DNA of 64,000 nucleotides from Thaumasiovibrio occultus (GCA_019703815.1 AP023052.1:3055501-3119500), one strand, 5' to 3'; numbered from the stretch's first letter, positions 12,634-23,730 are shown. Notes: generated by a model from the letters alone, not told the origin. Made by a program: numbers and translations.

Positions 12634-13259
12634 GACGACACCTCGTTGTTCAAACGGCGCTCCACTCGGGCAAGTAAACGCTCGGCATCGCTACGTAAAT
12701 CATCCACTTGATCGCAAAAATGGGCGACTTCCAATGGCCCCGGCGCTATACGCCACTCTTCGGTGATCACTTCCGCGACATCACGTTCACGCTCGGCAAG
12801 CCAGCGCTTCACGCCATCGAGCTGGCGCTGCCCGCCCGACACCACGGTATGGGCGACGATGTCGCCAGTGTAGCGTGAGAGGCACTCTTCCCAATCGGGC
12901 TTCATCTGTTGCAACAACTCAGAAAAACGCTGCGCGATGTGAATATCACCTTGCAGATCGAGCTTATCTTCTTTGATCAACCGCGTTAACTGGCTTTGGT
13001 CTTGCAGTTGCGGCAATACCGATACGCTTAACGATAAGCGACAATCCGCCTCGCCTTCATACTCGCCTAAGACATCAATTTGCTGGCTGAACATAAAGGT
13101 GAGCGTCAGTTGCAGCTCGCGCACTTCCACTTGCAACGCCTTGCCACGTAACCGCCGCAGCTGCTGGCGATTGTCATCCGTCAGCAACGCATTGAGGCCA
13201 GTTTCCACTGACGCACATAACAAAATTTTCGCGGGAGTTAGAAACGGCAATGCCTGCAT
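12630..13259 (-). CDS. ubiJ: UbiJ, ubiquinone biosynthesis accessory factor (SCP2 domain)
   Basis: Lipid-binding scaffold of the aerobic ubiquinone biosynthesis complex, working with UbiK. I chose the ATG at 13259 (209 aa, near E. coli's 201) because GAGGAT stands five bases before it. A longer frame reaches back into ubiE but has no such site. The SCP2-like N-terminal part shows [15 protein letters not shown] and [13 protein letters not shown]; the C-terminal part has [19 protein letters not shown] and ends in a coiled-coil ([19 protein letters not shown]), as in E. coli UbiJ. It sits seven bases after ubiE and overlaps ubiB by four. Confidence 0.95.
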   Translation of the reverse strand: MQALPFLTPAKILLCASVETGLNALLTDDNRQQLRRLRGKALQVEVRELQLTLTFMFSQQIDVLGEYEGEADCRLSLSVSVLPQLQDQSQLTRLIKEDKLDLQGDIHIAQRFSELLQQMKPDWEECLSRYTGDIVAHTVVSGGQRQLDGVKRWLAERERDVAEVITEEWRIAPGPLEVAHFCDQVDDLRSDAERLLARVERRLNNEVSS

Positions 13260-13266
13260 AGTATCC

Positions 13267-14034
13267 TCAGAATTTGTAACCACGGTGAAGTGCGACGATA
13301 CCGCCAGTGAGGTTGTAATATTGGGTGTGCTCAAAGCCCGCCTCTTGCATCATGCCTTCCAGCGTATCTTGATCTGGATGCATGCGGATAGATTCCGCCA
13401 AGTAACGGTAGCTTTCGGCGTCATCCGCCACCAGCTCGCCCATTTTCGGTAAGAGATGGAATGAATAGGCGTCGTAGACTTTCGACAGCGGATCAAACAC
13501 CGGTTTTGAAAATTCCAACACCAGCAAACGACCGCCCGGCTTTAAGACGCGGAACATTGAGCGCAGTGCTTTGTCTTTGTCGGTAACGTTACGCAGACAG
13601 AAACTAATGGTAATGCAATCGAAGTGATTGTCTGGGAATGGCAGCTCTTCGGCGTTGGCTTGCACATAAGCAACATTGCCAACGATGCCGTGGTCGCGCA
13701 GCTTGGCACGGCCCACTTTCAACATGGAATCGTTAATGTCGGCGAGGATCACTTGCCCTTTCTCGCCCACAATCCGTGAGAATTTTGCGGTTAAGTCACC
13801 GGTGCCACCACCCAAGTCGAGAATGCGTTGACCCGGGCGCGCACCACTACAATCGATGGTGAAACGCTTCCACGCGCGATGAATACCCAGTGACATCAAG
13901 TCATTCATGATGTCGTATTTTGCCGCTACCGAGTGAAATACCTCGGCCACTTTGCCGGCTTTTTCTTGTTTGGCGACCGTGGAAAAACCAAAGTGTGTGG
14001 TTTCCTGTGCCTTGTCCTGGATGGTATCGGTCAT
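13267..14034 (-). CDS. ubiE: UbiE, demethylmenaquinone/2-methoxy-6-polyprenyl-1,4-benzoquinol methyltransferase
   Basis: SAM-dependent C-methyltransferase used in both ubiquinone and menaquinone synthesis. Class I methyltransferase motif [15 protein letters not shown], followed by [33 protein letters not shown] and [16 protein letters not shown]; it ends [15 protein letters not shown] like E. coli UbiE. The ATG at 14034 (255 aa) has AGAGGAG five bases upstream. An in-frame TTG 18 bases earlier lies at the wrong distance. First of the ubiE-ubiJ-ubiB group, 28 bases after rmuC. Confidence 0.97.
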   Translation of the reverse strand: MTDTIQDKAQETTHFGFSTVAKQEKAGKVAEVFHSVAAKYDIMNDLMSLGIHRAWKRFTIDCSGARPGQRILDLGGGTGDLTAKFSRIVGEKGQVILADINDSMLKVGRAKLRDHGIVGNVAYVQANAEELPFPDNHFDCITISFCLRNVTDKDKALRSMFRVLKPGGRLLVLEFSKPVFDPLSKVYDAYSFHLLPKMGELVADDAESYRYLAESIRMHPDQDTLEGMMQEAGFEHTQYYNLTGGIVALHRGYKF

Positions 14035-14062
14035 GTTAACTCCTCTTAACAACTTGGTTATC

Positions 14063-15598
14063 TTACTTGATAACGGGCGGTTGCTCTACGAGAGAAAGTG
14101 ATTGATTGTCCGTTTCCTCATCCTCGATCTCATCTTCACTCATTTGTCCCAGTAAGGCGGGATTGATATCCCGTTTTACTTCTACGCCCAACGACTTAAA
14201 CCCTTCGGCTTGGCGGATCAAGTTGCCACGACCGGTGAGCATTTTATTCATTGCGCCGCGATAAGATTGGGTTGCTTTATCGAGGCTCTGGCCGATCTGC
14301 TCCATGTCATGCACAAACAGGCGCAACTTATCGTAAAGGCGCGAAGCGCGCTCCGCGATCAACTTGGCATTCTGGTTTTGGTTTTCATAGCGCCACAAGT
14401 TAGCAATGGTGCGCAGCGCCACCATCATGGTGGTCGGGCTCACCAGCATAATGTTGTGCTCCATCGCCTCACGCACCAGTGCAGGCTCGGCGGCGACTGC
14501 CACTTGGAACGCCGGTTCAACCGGAATAAACATCAAGACATAATCGAGCGAGCGAATGCCTTCGAGCTGTTGATAATCTTTACGGCTTAACGCGCGAATA
14601 TGGCTACGCACCGAAGCAATATGCTCACTCAGCGCCAGCTCTTGCTCAGCTTGGGTTTCGGCATTGAAGTAACGTTCGTACGCCACCAGCGTCATCTTGG
14701 CGTCGATCACCACTTGTTTGTTTTGCGGCAGCTCAACAATCACATCCGGCTGGTAGCGTTTGCCGTCTTCACTTTGCAAGCTCACTTGGGTATGGAATTC
14801 CTGCCCTTCACGCAAGCCGCAACTTTCCAGCACACGCGCTAGCACTACTTCCCCCCAGTTACCCTGGGCTTTGTTATCACCTTTGAGCGCTTGGGTAAGG
14901 TTGATCGCTTCTTGCGCCATCTGCTCGTTGAGTTTTTTCAGGCTATTGATTTCATGGATAAGGGTATGGCGCTCTTTGGCTTCTTCGCCAAAGCTGTCAT
15001 GCACTTGTTTACGAAAGCCTTCCAATTGCGATTTCAACGGCCCGAGTAATCCTTCCAAGCTCAAGCGGTTCTGCTCATCAACGCTACGCGATTTCTGCTC
15101 AAACAGTTGGTTGGCAAGGGTGACAAACTGCTCTTGCATCCGTTTTTCAGCATTTTCTAGCAGCGCCAGTTTGTCTTGCATCGCTTCACGCTCGGTTTGA
15201 TGGCGCGCTTCAAGCTCACGCAAATCGCCTTCCAGTCCCGCTGCGGCGCCACGGGCATTTTCCAATTGCTCGCGATAGTAGTTTCGCTCTTGCAGCAAGC
15301 TGTCGAGTTGGCGCAGCTTTTCCAGTGCTGTCGCTAAACGTGATTGCATTTGACGCACTTCACCATTGAGCTGATCGCAGCTTAAATCCGCTTCATCGAG
15401 TTCGGTTTGGCGCTCGGCCAATTGGGCTTCCAGCTGGGTTAAACGGGTCTGACTTAAGGTCTGTGACGCGGCCAATTCTTGGCGCAACAGGGCTTCATTT
15501 TGCTCGGCACGATTACGCGCCAACGCCGAGGCGATAGCTGCACCTAACACTGTGCCGACCGAGGCCGCCACTAACACATCAAGGGTAAGAGCAATCAT
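14063..15598 (-). CDS. rmuC: RmuC, DNA recombination protein (predicted nuclease domain)
   Basis: Limits recombination at inverted repeats in E. coli; thought to be a nuclease. An N-terminal hydrophobic segment ([21 protein letters not shown], residues 5-25) is followed by a long coiled coil to about residue 230 (many Glu/Gln/Leu heptads), then the RmuC domain with [17 protein letters not shown] and [19 protein letters not shown]. The latter resembles the Asp...(Asp/Glu)-x-Lys core of restriction-like nucleases. At 511 aa it is a little longer than E. coli (475). It heads the run rmuC-ubiE-ubiJ-ubiB-tatABCD, and no terminator is visible between rmuC and ubiE. Confidence 0.95.
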   Translation of the reverse strand: MIALTLDVLVAASVGTVLGAAIASALARNRAEQNEALLRQELAASQTLSQTRLTQLEAQLAERQTELDEADLSCDQLNGEVRQMQSRLATALEKLRQLDSLLQERNYYREQLENARGAAAGLEGDLRELEARHQTEREAMQDKLALLENAEKRMQEQFVTLANQLFEQKSRSVDEQNRLSLEGLLGPLKSQLEGFRKQVHDSFGEEAKERHTLIHEINSLKKLNEQMAQEAINLTQALKGDNKAQGNWGEVVLARVLESCGLREGQEFHTQVSLQSEDGKRYQPDVIVELPQNKQVVIDAKMTLVAYERYFNAETQAEQELALSEHIASVRSHIRALSRKDYQQLEGIRSLDYVLMFIPVEPAFQVAVAAEPALVREAMEHNIMLVSPTTMMVALRTIANLWRYENQNQNAKLIAERASRLYDKLRLFVHDMEQIGQSLDKATQSYRGAMNKMLTGRGNLIRQAEGFKSLGVEVKRDINPALLGQMSEDEIEDEETDNQSLSLVEQPPVIK

Positions 15599-15752
15599 GA
15601 TGACATTCTGTTTTTCAATCGGTTACTTAGGCTAAAGGCTAAGTGACTACTGGATAAATGTCCAGATAATTGCAGCATCAGATCTTGATTGCTCAATAAC
15701 CAATTGCCGCCGCATAATAACGCTCTCCATGTTGTATTTAGGGATGTACGCT

Positions 15753-16646
15753 GTGAAAAACGAAAAGCTGGCACTGATCTATGGATTAAGTGCCGTTCTC
15801 TTGTGGTCAACCGTGGCCACCGCCTTCAAAATTACGCTCGATTATTTTTCGCCGCTGCAAATGCTGACATTTGCCAGTATGGTGTCGGTGATAGCGTTGC
15901 TGGGCCTGGCCGCCGTTCAGAAAAAGCTGCCGCAACTTTGGCCGACCTTCCGTCGCAAACCCGGCTACTACGCCCTGCTTGGCTTGATTAACCCCTTCGT
16001 CTACTACCTTGTACTGTTTGAAGCCTACGCACTCTTGCCAGCCTCACAAGCGCAGCCGATCAACTACAGTTGGGCGATCACGCTCGCGTTAATGGCTGCC
16101 CTGTTCTTGGGTCAATCGATCCGCAAACAAGACTGGATCGCCTGTGTGCTGGGTTATATCGGGGTGGTCGTGATCGCCACTCGCGGCGATCTGTTAGCAA
16201 TGCAATTTGATAGCCCGCTAGGCGTTGGGTTAGCCCTGTTGTCGACACTGTTGTGGGCGCTGTATTGGATCTTAAATACTAAGAATGATGCCGATCCGGT
16301 GATTGGCGTGCTCTTGAGTTTCTTATTGTCACTGCCGCTCGCGCTATTGACCTGTTTCTACTTTGAAGGGATGCCGACAGTGCCGTGGCAAGGCTGGGCG
16401 GCGGTCAGTTATGTGGGTCTGTTTGAAATGGGGATCACCTTTGTGTTGTGGATCAACGCCCTGAAGCTCACCAACAACACAGCGCGGATCAGCAACTTGA
16501 TCTTTATCTCGCCGTTCATTTCTCTGTTGCTATTGGCGACGATCATCGGTGAAGAGATCCATTCTTCCACCTTGCTCGGGCTGGTGATGATCATTACCGG
16601 TCTGGTGATCCAGCAGCTCAAAGGCAACACCGCAGCGGCGGCTTAA
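15753..16646 (+). CDS. EamA/DMT-family transporter
   Basis: Drug/metabolite transporter superfamily protein of the inner membrane with about ten hydrophobic helices in two EamA repeats (first starting IYGLSAVLLWSTVATAF, second VGLALLSTLLWALYWIL). Substrate unknown; relatives export amino acids or metabolites. Three starts are possible: ATG at 15729, ATG at 15744 and GTG at 15753. I chose the GTG because AGGGA lies eight bases before it and the hydrophobic repeat starts shortly after; the ATG choices add 3-8 residues. It diverges from rmuC across about 150 bases. The protein ends in a short Ala-rich tail. Confidence 0.9.
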   Translation: MKNEKLALIYGLSAVLLWSTVATAFKITLDYFSPLQMLTFASMVSVIALLGLAAVQKKLPQLWPTFRRKPGYYALLGLINPFVYYLVLFEAYALLPASQAQPINYSWAITLALMAALFLGQSIRKQDWIACVLGYIGVVVIATRGDLLAMQFDSPLGVGLALLSTLLWALYWILNTKNDADPVIGVLLSFLLSLPLALLTCFYFEGMPTVPWQGWAAVSYVGLFEMGITFVLWINALKLTNNTARISNLIFISPFISLLLLATIIGEEIHSSTLLGLVMIITGLVIQQLKGNTAAAA

Positions 16647-16670
16647 GCTCACTCGCAATCCAATTTCAGC

Positions 16671-16698
16671 AAAAAAAAGACCTGCCCATGGGCAGGTC
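16671..16698 (-). terminator. Strong terminator, leftward, for the MFS gene
   Basis: A perfect 20-base palindrome (GACCTGCCCA/TGGGCAGGTC) followed leftward by eight T residues. On the plus strand only AAATTT follows, so it is much better as the end of the minus-strand MFS transcript. That leaves a 3' untranslated stretch of about 155 bases, in which I see no gene. Confidence 0.8.
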
Positions 16699-16853
16699 AA
16701 ATTTACTGAAGTGGGGGATATGCCACTCACTTCAACGGTTGGGCTGTCGAGACCCTGTGCGTTTAACGCATCTTATTATTCTGATTTAGTCATTCCATCG
16801 TACGCGCTTCACTATGTGCCCGCATTAACGAGGCATTACGCTTTCACAAGGTT

Positions 16854-18050
16854 TTACGCCTGCACCGGATGCCATTGACGGCCCAACGGCAGCATCAACA
16901 TCACTAGCGCCGGTAGCAAAAGCAGCATATGCAGCGCCATCAGCTCAGGCGCACTCCACGACAAACGCTGCATCACACTCACCAATGCACCCGCGCCGGT
17001 CATTTGGAACACGCCCAACAGTGCCGCTGCAGTGCCCGCTTTATCGCCGAACGGTGCTAGCGCTTTACCCGCACACGCGCCCAGCACTAAGGCAAAGCCC
17101 ACCGAGTTAATAAAGATCGGTGACATAAACAGCAAGGCAGTTTGACCGCCCAGCAGCATTAAAAAACCGCCCGCGACAATCATCCCCAATCCCGCTTTCA
17201 GAGCGCGGCGCGTCCCCAGTTTGTCCATCAATACTGGCGCAATCACAAAGCCGCCCAAAATATTGAGCGCAGCATTCACACTAAACCACGCGGTAAAGTT
17301 TTCCATGGTGAGGCCAAGGGTATTGATCATCCACATTGGTGCGGAGGTGACATACGCCAAGATCACCGCCATCGCTAACATGCAAAGTACGGCGTTAAAC
17401 AAAAACTGCGGCGTTTTTAGCACATCAACATAACGACTGAGGCTAAACAGCGGCGCTTTCTCGGTGGTGTTATTCGGCGTTACTTTCGGTTTGGTTTCTT
17501 TAAAGCCAAGGGCAACAAACAGCAAACCGACAACCGCAAAACCGGCCATAAAGCTGAAGTTACTGCGCCAGCCAAAGGCGATCGTCAGGTAGCTGCCTAA
17601 AATCGGGGCGAGTGCGGGAATAAAGCAGATCGCACCATTGAGGTAGCTGATCATCTTGCCGCTTTTCTCTGGACCAAAGCAGTCACGCACGCACGCAAAT
17701 GCAGAGACCGAAGTCGCACACGCCGCCAAGCCTTGCAGCAAACGGGCAAACAACAAGCCATCTAGCGTTGCCGCAAGATAAGCCAGCGACGAGCTGATCC
17801 CATAAAGCACGATACCGGCCAATGCGATAGGGCGACGACCGAAGCGATCCGCCAACGGTCCGGCCACCAGCTGCCCCAAACCGAAACTCAACATATACCA
17901 AGTGATCGTGTCTTGGACGCGCACTTCACTCACGCCAAAATCCACCGCCATCACGGGCAGCGCCGGCAAGTAAATATCGATCGCCATTGGGCTAAACAGC
18001 ACCAAGAAAAACAAAAACGCCATCATGCGGCGAGGGGATGAATCAACCAC
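16854..18050 (-). CDS. Bcr/CflA-like MFS drug-resistance transporter
   Basis: Proton-driven efflux pump of the DHA1 family with twelve hydrophobic segments. Residues PMAIDIYLPALPVM in helix 1 and GPLADRFGRRPIAL (motif A, loop 2-3) are typical of Bcr/CflA. ARLLQGLAACATSV matches helix 4 and PALAPILGSYLT the helix 5 motif. No ATG fits; I took the GTG at 18050 with GGAG six bases ahead, while a GTG 12 bases upstream lacks a ribosome site. It is divergent from a LysR-type regulator 171 bases away, which is the usual arrangement for a regulator controlling its neighbouring exporter. The substrate cannot be read from sequence. Confidence 0.9.
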   Translation of the reverse strand: MVDSSPRRMMAFLFFLVLFSPMAIDIYLPALPVMAVDFGVSEVRVQDTITWYMLSFGLGQLVAGPLADRFGRRPIALAGIVLYGISSSLAYLAATLDGLLFARLLQGLAACATSVSAFACVRDCFGPEKSGKMISYLNGAICFIPALAPILGSYLTIAFGWRSNFSFMAGFAVVGLLFVALGFKETKPKVTPNNTTEKAPLFSLSRYVDVLKTPQFLFNAVLCMLAMAVILAYVTSAPMWMINTLGLTMENFTAWFSVNAALNILGGFVIAPVLMDKLGTRRALKAGLGMIVAGGFLMLLGGQTALLFMSPIFINSVGFALVLGACAGKALAPFGDKAGTAAALLGVFQMTGAGALVSVMQRLSWSAPELMALHMLLLLPALVMLMLPLGRQWHPVQA

Positions 18051-18221
18051 GCATTTCTCCACAACATATATTCATGCGCCGACGCAAAAAAGCTCGGCAC
18101 TACTCAACCGAGGTAGAACGCATGGTTCCCACAGCTCAAAATCCGCGCCAGTGTAGTGACAATGTGTTATGAATAAAAATGGTTTATATTCAGCAGCAAG
18201 TTTCCCGTTAGGAATATCAAA

Positions 18222-19154
18222 GTGAAGAACTTACTGCGTTGTGATTTGAACCTGTTGGTGTGTTTGCACGTGTTGCTCGAAGAGCAAAGCGTCACCCGCG
18301 CCGCGAGCCGACTCTGCTTGAGCCAATCGGCAGTGAGTAAAAACTTAGCGCGGCTGCGCGAGTGGTTTGATGATCCCTTATTTGTGCGCCACTCCCATGG
18401 CCTGCAACCCACGCCACGCGCCATCGCGATGCAAAGCGCCCTTGCCGCGATACTGGGCGACATTGAGAAAATCAGCCAACCGACCCATTTCGATCCGGCC
18501 TCGAGCCCACGTCGTTTTCAACTGGCCTTAGTGGAAAGCATCTATCCGTTATTGCTGCCGCATTTTGTCGGTGAGATCTTTAGCCTTGGGCCACACATTA
18601 CCCTCGATACCCACCAGTGGGGACGTGACTCGTTCGATGCCATGTTGCGCGGCGAGCAAGACTTTGGCATTACCGGCAAAGATATTCATCCGCAAGATGC
18701 GGCGATGACCATGATGCCGCCCAAAGGCATTGCCTGGCAGCAACTCTACCAAGATCACCAAGCGTGTTTACTGCGCCCCGAGCACCCCGCCCTCAGTGGC
18801 GAATGGAACCTTGAGGTTTATCTCGCCCAGCGCCACTTGCAAGTGCGCTGCGATGGCAAAGATCGCTGGCTGCTCGACTACAAAATGGCCGAAGAAAAAC
18901 GCTTTCGTGATATCGCGGTATGTGTGCCTGACTTCAACAGCGCCGCAAGCTTAGTCACCCATACCGACTTGGTGTTTACCGCGCCGAGCCACTTCGTCAA
19001 CTTAGTCGCAAAGCAGCTTGGCCTAGTGGTGATGCCGCTGCCTTACCCGCTACCGCCGATGGCTTATACCCTGTTTTGGAGCGAAGCCCATGCTGCGGAT
19101 CCGGGTCACCGTTGGATGCGAGAGTTAATTATTGACCGCTGTAGTAAGCTCTAA
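18222..19154 (+). CDS. LysR-family transcriptional regulator
   Basis: 310-aa LTTR. The N-terminal winged helix-turn-helix (DLNLLVCLHVLLEEQSVTRA, then SRLCLSQSAVSKNLARLRE, FDDPLFVR) is followed by a LysR substrate-binding domain. The DNA-binding part resembles the LeuO/YbeF/NahR branch (DLNLL and DPLFVRHSHGLQPT). GTG start with TTAGGA eight bases upstream. It diverges from the MFS exporter gene and is likely its regulator. The inducer is unknown. Confidence 0.92.
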   Translation: MKNLLRCDLNLLVCLHVLLEEQSVTRAASRLCLSQSAVSKNLARLREWFDDPLFVRHSHGLQPTPRAIAMQSALAAILGDIEKISQPTHFDPASSPRRFQLALVESIYPLLLPHFVGEIFSLGPHITLDTHQWGRDSFDAMLRGEQDFGITGKDIHPQDAAMTMMPPKGIAWQQLYQDHQACLLRPEHPALSGEWNLEVYLAQRHLQVRCDGKDRWLLDYKMAEEKRFRDIAVCVPDFNSAASLVTHTDLVFTAPSHFVNLVAKQLGLVVMPLPYPLPPMAYTLFWSEAHAADPGHRWMRELIIDRCSKL

Positions 19155-19284
19155 CTGCGGCAGTAAACCCACACCCGTGTGCGGTGGCGATAAGCGTAAC
19201 TGACAAATCAGTAAACCATTGCGCGTACACAGAAAAGGCGCTAGGTTTAGGCTAAACGACCCCTTATTGAAGGAACAATATTTC

Positions 19285-21069
19285 ATGCAAACACCGATCC
19301 ACCAGCGTGTCGCGCTACTGCGCCACTGGCTGACTGAGCAAGGACTCGATGCCATTATCATCCCTCACGAAGATGAGTTTCTTGGCGAATACATTCCCGC
19401 CCATAACGAGCGTCTATTGTGGGCGACGGGCTTTTCAGGCTCGGCAGGTGCGGCGGTGATCACCCGCGACAGCGCGGCGGTGTTTGTCGATGGTCGCTAT
19501 ACCGTGCAAGTGCGCAAGCAAGCGCCGGCAGATCTGTTCGACTATTGCCATCTGATCCAGCAACCCCCGATGACATGGGCAGCACAAACGCTACATAAAG
19601 GCAGTAAAGTCGCAGTCGATTTGCGTTTGCACAGCGGCAATTGGTGGAAAGCTCAACAAGCCGCAGCGAGCGCGCTGGAATTGGTCGCGATCGACAGCAA
19701 CCCTATCGACACATTGTGGCACGACCGTCCCGCTGCGACGTTGTCGACGGCGCTGTTGATGCCTCTGGATAAAGTGGGCAAATCGAGTGCCGATAAACGC
19801 GCTGAGCTAGCGGCGAGTCTCACCACTTCTGGCGCTGATGCGGCAATGATCACCACGCTGGATAGCATTGCGTGGCTGCTCAACATTCGCGGCGCGGATG
19901 TCGAGTGTCTGCCCGTCTTGCTCAGCCAAGCGATTTTGCATCACGATGGCAGCGTGGATTTCTATATTGATCCGGCGCGTCTACCGGCAGAATTTGCGCG
20001 CCATGTGGGTGAAAGGGTTCACGTGAAACACCCTGAAGCGTTGGAGGCCGATCTGCGCGCCTTTAGCGGCAAACGTATTTTGGTTGATCCGGCTACCGCC
20101 AATGCGTGGACCAGTGAAACGCTAAAAGCGGCGGGCGCGAATGTGATAGAAGCGGCCGACCCTTGTCTGTTGGCCAAGTCGGCGAAGAACGCGGTTGAGT
20201 TAGCCGGCATGAAAGCCTGCCATGTCCGTGATGGCGCGGCCGTCGTGAAGTTCCTCGCCTGGATGGATCGCGAGATCGCGGCCGGTCATCGCCCGAATGA
20301 AGGCGAGCTCTCTGATCAGCTTTGGGCTTTCCGCCAACAAGATCCGAGCTGCAAAGATCTCAGCTTCCACACCATTTCTGCTGCCGGTGGCAACGCGGCG
20401 ATGTGTCACTACCGCCATAGCGATGAAAACCCCGGCCCATTGGTAGAAAATTCGGTCTACTTGGTTGATTCTGGCGGCCAATATCTTGATGGCACCACCG
20501 ATATCACGCGCACCGTCGCGGTGGGCAACGCCAGCGCCGAGGTAAAGCAAGCCTTTACCTTAGTGCTAAAAGGCCATATCAGCTTAGCCACTGCACGCTT
20601 CCCAGCAGGTACCACAGGTAACCAACTGGATGCGTTAGCGCGTCAGCACTTGTGGGCGTATGGTTTTGATTACGATCACGGCACCGGCCACGGCGTTGGC
20701 CATTTCCTCAATGTCCACGAAGGCCCAGCGCGCATCGCCAAAGTGCCAAACCCCGTCGCACTGCTACCGGGGATGGTGTTTTCCAACGAGCCGGGCTATT
20801 ACCGCGCTGACGCGTTCGGTATTCGTATCGAAAACCTAGAGCAAATCGTGGAAATTGAGACGGCGGGCGATATGTCAGTGCTAGGGTTTAGCTCTCTTAC
20901 CCGCGCGCCGATCGATCAGCGTTTGATTGATGTCAGTCTGATGACCGATGCCGATATCACGTGGCTTAACCATTACCATCAGCTTGTTTGGGATGAGGTT
21001 TCGCCGCTGCTCAGCAGTGCTGACGATAAAGCGTGGCTACAACAAGCAACCGCACCGCTGACCCGCTAA
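19285..21069 (+). CDS. M24-family Xaa-Pro aminopeptidase (long, APP1-like)
   Basis: Removes N-terminal residues preceding proline; cytosolic di-metal peptidase. From the ATG at 19285 (AAGGAA nine bases ahead) it is 594 aa, the long three-domain form also found in eukaryotic aminopeptidase P1. Two creatinase-like N-terminal domains (about 1-300) precede a catalytic pita-bread domain with metal-site segments YLVDSGGQYLDGTTDITRT (two Asp), DHGTGHGVGHFLNVHEGP (His), FSNEPGYYR (Glu) and IRIENLE (Glu). It is distinct from the 440-aa E. coli PepP. It stands alone between the LysR gene and rep, with a shared terminator. Confidence 0.93.
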   Translation: MQTPIHQRVALLRHWLTEQGLDAIIIPHEDEFLGEYIPAHNERLLWATGFSGSAGAAVITRDSAAVFVDGRYTVQVRKQAPADLFDYCHLIQQPPMTWAAQTLHKGSKVAVDLRLHSGNWWKAQQAAASALELVAIDSNPIDTLWHDRPAATLSTALLMPLDKVGKSSADKRAELAASLTTSGADAAMITTLDSIAWLLNIRGADVECLPVLLSQAILHHDGSVDFYIDPARLPAEFARHVGERVHVKHPEALEADLRAFSGKRILVDPATANAWTSETLKAAGANVIEAADPCLLAKSAKNAVELAGMKACHVRDGAAVVKFLAWMDREIAAGHRPNEGELSDQLWAFRQQDPSCKDLSFHTISAAGGNAAMCHYRHSDENPGPLVENSVYLVDSGGQYLDGTTDITRTVAVGNASAEVKQAFTLVLKGHISLATARFPAGTTGNQLDALARQHLWAYGFDYDHGTGHGVGHFLNVHEGPARIAKVPNPVALLPGMVFSNEPGYYRADAFGIRIENLEQIVEIETAGDMSVLGFSSLTRAPIDQRLIDVSLMTDADITWLNHYHQLVWDEVSPLLSSADDKAWLQQATAPLTR

Positions 21070-21123
21070 TTAAGCGCACACAAATCTTCAGCAACGTGCG
21101 ATTGCACTGTGCCAAAAACAACA

Positions 21124-21155
21124 AAGCCGACACTCGTGTCGGCTTTTCACTTTTA
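21124..21155. terminator. Bidirectional terminator between aminopeptidase and rep
   Basis: Perfect AAGCCGACAC/GTGTCGGCTT stem with a two-base loop. T-runs lie on both sides (TTTTCACTTTT rightward, TTTGTTGTTTTT leftward), between two convergent genes. Confidence 0.85.
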
Positions 21156-21173
21156 AACGCACAATAACGCCCG

Positions 21174-23192
21174 TTATTTCTTAAACAGTTGAGCGCGAAG
21201 GTTAGCGATCGTGGCTTGGCCTTTTTCCATGCGCTGCTCAGCGGTCTCTTTCGGTTTATCGCGCTCCCACTGCAAATCATCTTGCGGCAGCTCTTCGAGA
21301 AAACGGCTTGGCTGCGGGCGGATCAACTCACCATACTGACGACGCTCTTTACACATGGTAAAAGTCAGCTCTTTTTGTGCCCGCGTGATCCCGACATACG
21401 CCAAACGACGCTCTTCTTCGACGTTATCTTCATCGATACTGGTTTGGTGCGGCAAAATCCCTTCTTCCATCCCGATAAGATAGACATATGGGAATTCGAG
21501 GCCTTTCGAGGCGTGCAAGGTCATCAATTGCACCTGATCGGCATCGTCATCGTCTTCACCACGCTCCATCATGTCACGCAGGGTCAGACGCTGAACCACC
21601 TCTTTTAAGGTACGGACTTGCTGATCGTAATTATCGCCCTCTAAGTCCGCCACAATCCAGCTGTAGAGATCCGATACGTTCTTCATTCGCATCTCGGCCG
21701 CCTTCGGGCTGGCTGAGGTTTCGTACAACCAATCTTCGTAGTTAATATCACGCACTAACGCACGCACTGCCGCAACGGTATCACCACGCTCGGCGTTATC
21801 AGCGATGCGCACCACCCACTCGGTAAAGCGGCGTAGCGATTCCAAACCTCGGCCGGTCAGATGATGCTCCAGCCCCATTTCAAAGCTGGCTTCAAATAAA
21901 CTTTTACCGCGCATATTGGCGTAGGTTCCCAGCTTTTCTAATGTCACTGGGCCAATTTCACGTCGCGGGGTGTTCACAATACGCAAGAACGCGTTGTCAT
22001 CATCATGGTTGGTTAACAAACGCAGGTACGCCATGACATCTTTGATCTCAGCGCGAGAGAAAAACGAGGTCCCACCGGAAATCTTGTACGGGATCCGGTT
22101 TTGAATCATCGCTTTTTCGATCATTCTTGATTGGTGATTACCGCGATACAACACCGCATAATCGCGGTAGTCGTTGTTGTTCATAAAACGGTGAGCGATC
22201 AGCTCCCCCACCACGCGCTCAGCTTCATGCTCTTCGTTATTGGCCGTCAGCACTTTGAGCGGCTCACCTTCACCGAGTTCTGAATAGAGGCGCTTTTCAA
22301 ACAAGTGCGGGTTGTTGGCAATCAAGATATTAGCGCTTTTCAAAATTCGACGCGTAGAGCGGTAATTCTGCTCAAGCTTGATCACTTTGAGCTCAGGAAA
22401 GTCGCGTTGCAGCAACCCCAAGTTCTCAGGCTGCGCGCCACGCCAGCTGTAAATCGACTGATCGTCATCACCAACCACAGTAAACCGCGCCCGCTCACCC
22501 ACGATGAGCTTCACCAACTGGTATTGGCTGGTGTTGGTATCTTGATACTCATCGACCAACAGATAACGAATTCGGTTTTGCCAGCGCTCTTTCACTTCAG
22601 GGTGCAGTTGCATCAATAGCACTGGCATCAAAATAAGATCATCAAAATCCAGCGCGTTGTATGCCTTCATTTGTTTTTGGTACATCTCATAACACAGTGC
22701 AAACACCTGATCGCGCTCACCACGTGCCTGCGCTTTAGCTTGCTCAGGCAACAGCATGGCGTTTTTCCAATTGGAGATGGTATTCACCAATTGGTTGAGG
22801 AGATCTTTATCGTTATCAAGCTGCGCTTCGGTGAGCTCTTTAAGCAACGCCATTTGGTCTTGATCATCAAACAGCGAAAAGCTGCTTTTTAGACCCAACA
22901 GCTTGTATTCACGCTTGATAATTTCCAACCCTAAGGTGTGAAAGGTCGATACCATCAACCCTTTGGCTTCTTGTTTGCCAAGGGTTTGTCCGACACGCTC
23001 TTTCATCTCGCGCGCCGCTTTATTGGTAAACGTCACCGCGGCGATATTGCGTGCCTTGTAGCCGCACTGCTGCACCAGATACGCAATTTTATTGGTGATC
23101 ACTCGGGTTTTACCCGAGCCTGCACCCGCCAATACTAGGCAAGGGCCAGATACATAATGTACCGCATCGTTTTGGGCCGCATTCAGCTTCAT
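21174..23192 (-). CDS. rep: ATP-dependent DNA helicase Rep
   Basis: Superfamily 1 3'-5' helicase that helps the replisome pass protein roadblocks and supports restart via PriC. 672 aa from the ATG at 23192 (E. coli 673), with GAGGTG eight bases upstream; a GTG three codons earlier is too close to that site. Motifs: Q-like LNAAQNDAV, Walker [68 protein letters not shown] and [12 protein letters not shown]. The sequence is closer to Rep than to UvrD, for example in the length and the C-terminal PQDDLQWE. Confidence 0.97.
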   Translation of the reverse strand: MKLNAAQNDAVHYVSGPCLVLAGAGSGKTRVITNKIAYLVQQCGYKARNIAAVTFTNKAAREMKERVGQTLGKQEAKGLMVSTFHTLGLEIIKREYKLLGLKSSFSLFDDQDQMALLKELTEAQLDNDKDLLNQLVNTISNWKNAMLLPEQAKAQARGERDQVFALCYEMYQKQMKAYNALDFDDLILMPVLLMQLHPEVKERWQNRIRYLLVDEYQDTNTSQYQLVKLIVGERARFTVVGDDDQSIYSWRGAQPENLGLLQRDFPELKVIKLEQNYRSTRRILKSANILIANNPHLFEKRLYSELGEGEPLKVLTANNEEHEAERVVGELIAHRFMNNNDYRDYAVLYRGNHQSRMIEKAMIQNRIPYKISGGTSFFSRAEIKDVMAYLRLLTNHDDDNAFLRIVNTPRREIGPVTLEKLGTYANMRGKSLFEASFEMGLEHHLTGRGLESLRRFTEWVVRIADNAERGDTVAAVRALVRDINYEDWLYETSASPKAAEMRMKNVSDLYSWIVADLEGDNYDQQVRTLKEVVQRLTLRDMMERGEDDDDADQVQLMTLHASKGLEFPYVYLIGMEEGILPHQTSIDEDNVEEERRLAYVGITRAQKELTFTMCKERRQYGELIRPQPSRFLEELPQDDLQWERDKPKETAEQRMEKGQATIANLRAQLFKK

Positions 23193-23420
23193 CGCAATCA
23201 CACCTCTTTCTCTCTTCGCTCTGCATTGTAGAGAGATAAGACGGAAAGTCCACGATCAACACTCTTCATCCGCCAGCATATCTCATCCCGAATGAAGGCG
23301 GTGGCAATGCCAACGGTGACGCATGCGCCCCTTCGTGATTTTTAAATTATTTATCAGCAACTCACGACAACACAAAGGCCTTTGCATACAATAGGAGAAG
23401 TTCAGAAATAAGGAGCGTTG

Positions 23421-23687
23421 ATGATGATCGACCCGAAGAAATTAGAGCAAGTAGCGCGTCAGATCCAAGATGCCATGCCACAGCCAGTGAAAAACCTCGG
23501 CAATGACGTTGAGGCGAAAGTAAAGCAAGTGATCCAAAGCCAGCTCGGTAAGTTGGATGTGGTAAGTCGCGAAGAGTTTGATGTACAAACCCAAGTCCTG
23601 ATGCGCACGCGTCAAAAACTGACTGAGCTTGAAGCCAAGTTTGCGGAACTCGAAGCCAAGCTAGATAGCGCCGCTGACAGCGAATAA
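23421..23687 (+). CDS. ubiK: UbiK, ubiquinone biosynthesis accessory factor
   Basis: Short membrane-fusogenic accessory factor (formerly YqiC) that binds UbiJ and lipids and is needed for efficient aerobic ubiquinone synthesis. The protein begins [20 protein letters not shown], carries an amphipathic first half and ends in a trimeric coiled coil ([17 protein letters not shown]). At 87-88 aa it matches the family. AGGAG lies five bases before the first ATG and eight before the second, so either is possible. It is isolated from its partner ubiJ by 10 kb. Confidence 0.93.
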   Translation: MMIDPKKLEQVARQIQDAMPQPVKNLGNDVEAKVKQVIQSQLGKLDVVSREEFDVQTQVLMRTRQKLTELEAKFAELEAKLDSAADSE

Positions 23688-23730
23688 GCAATCCAACGCC
23701 TTCGATAACACAAGGCTTACTGCTGAATAC

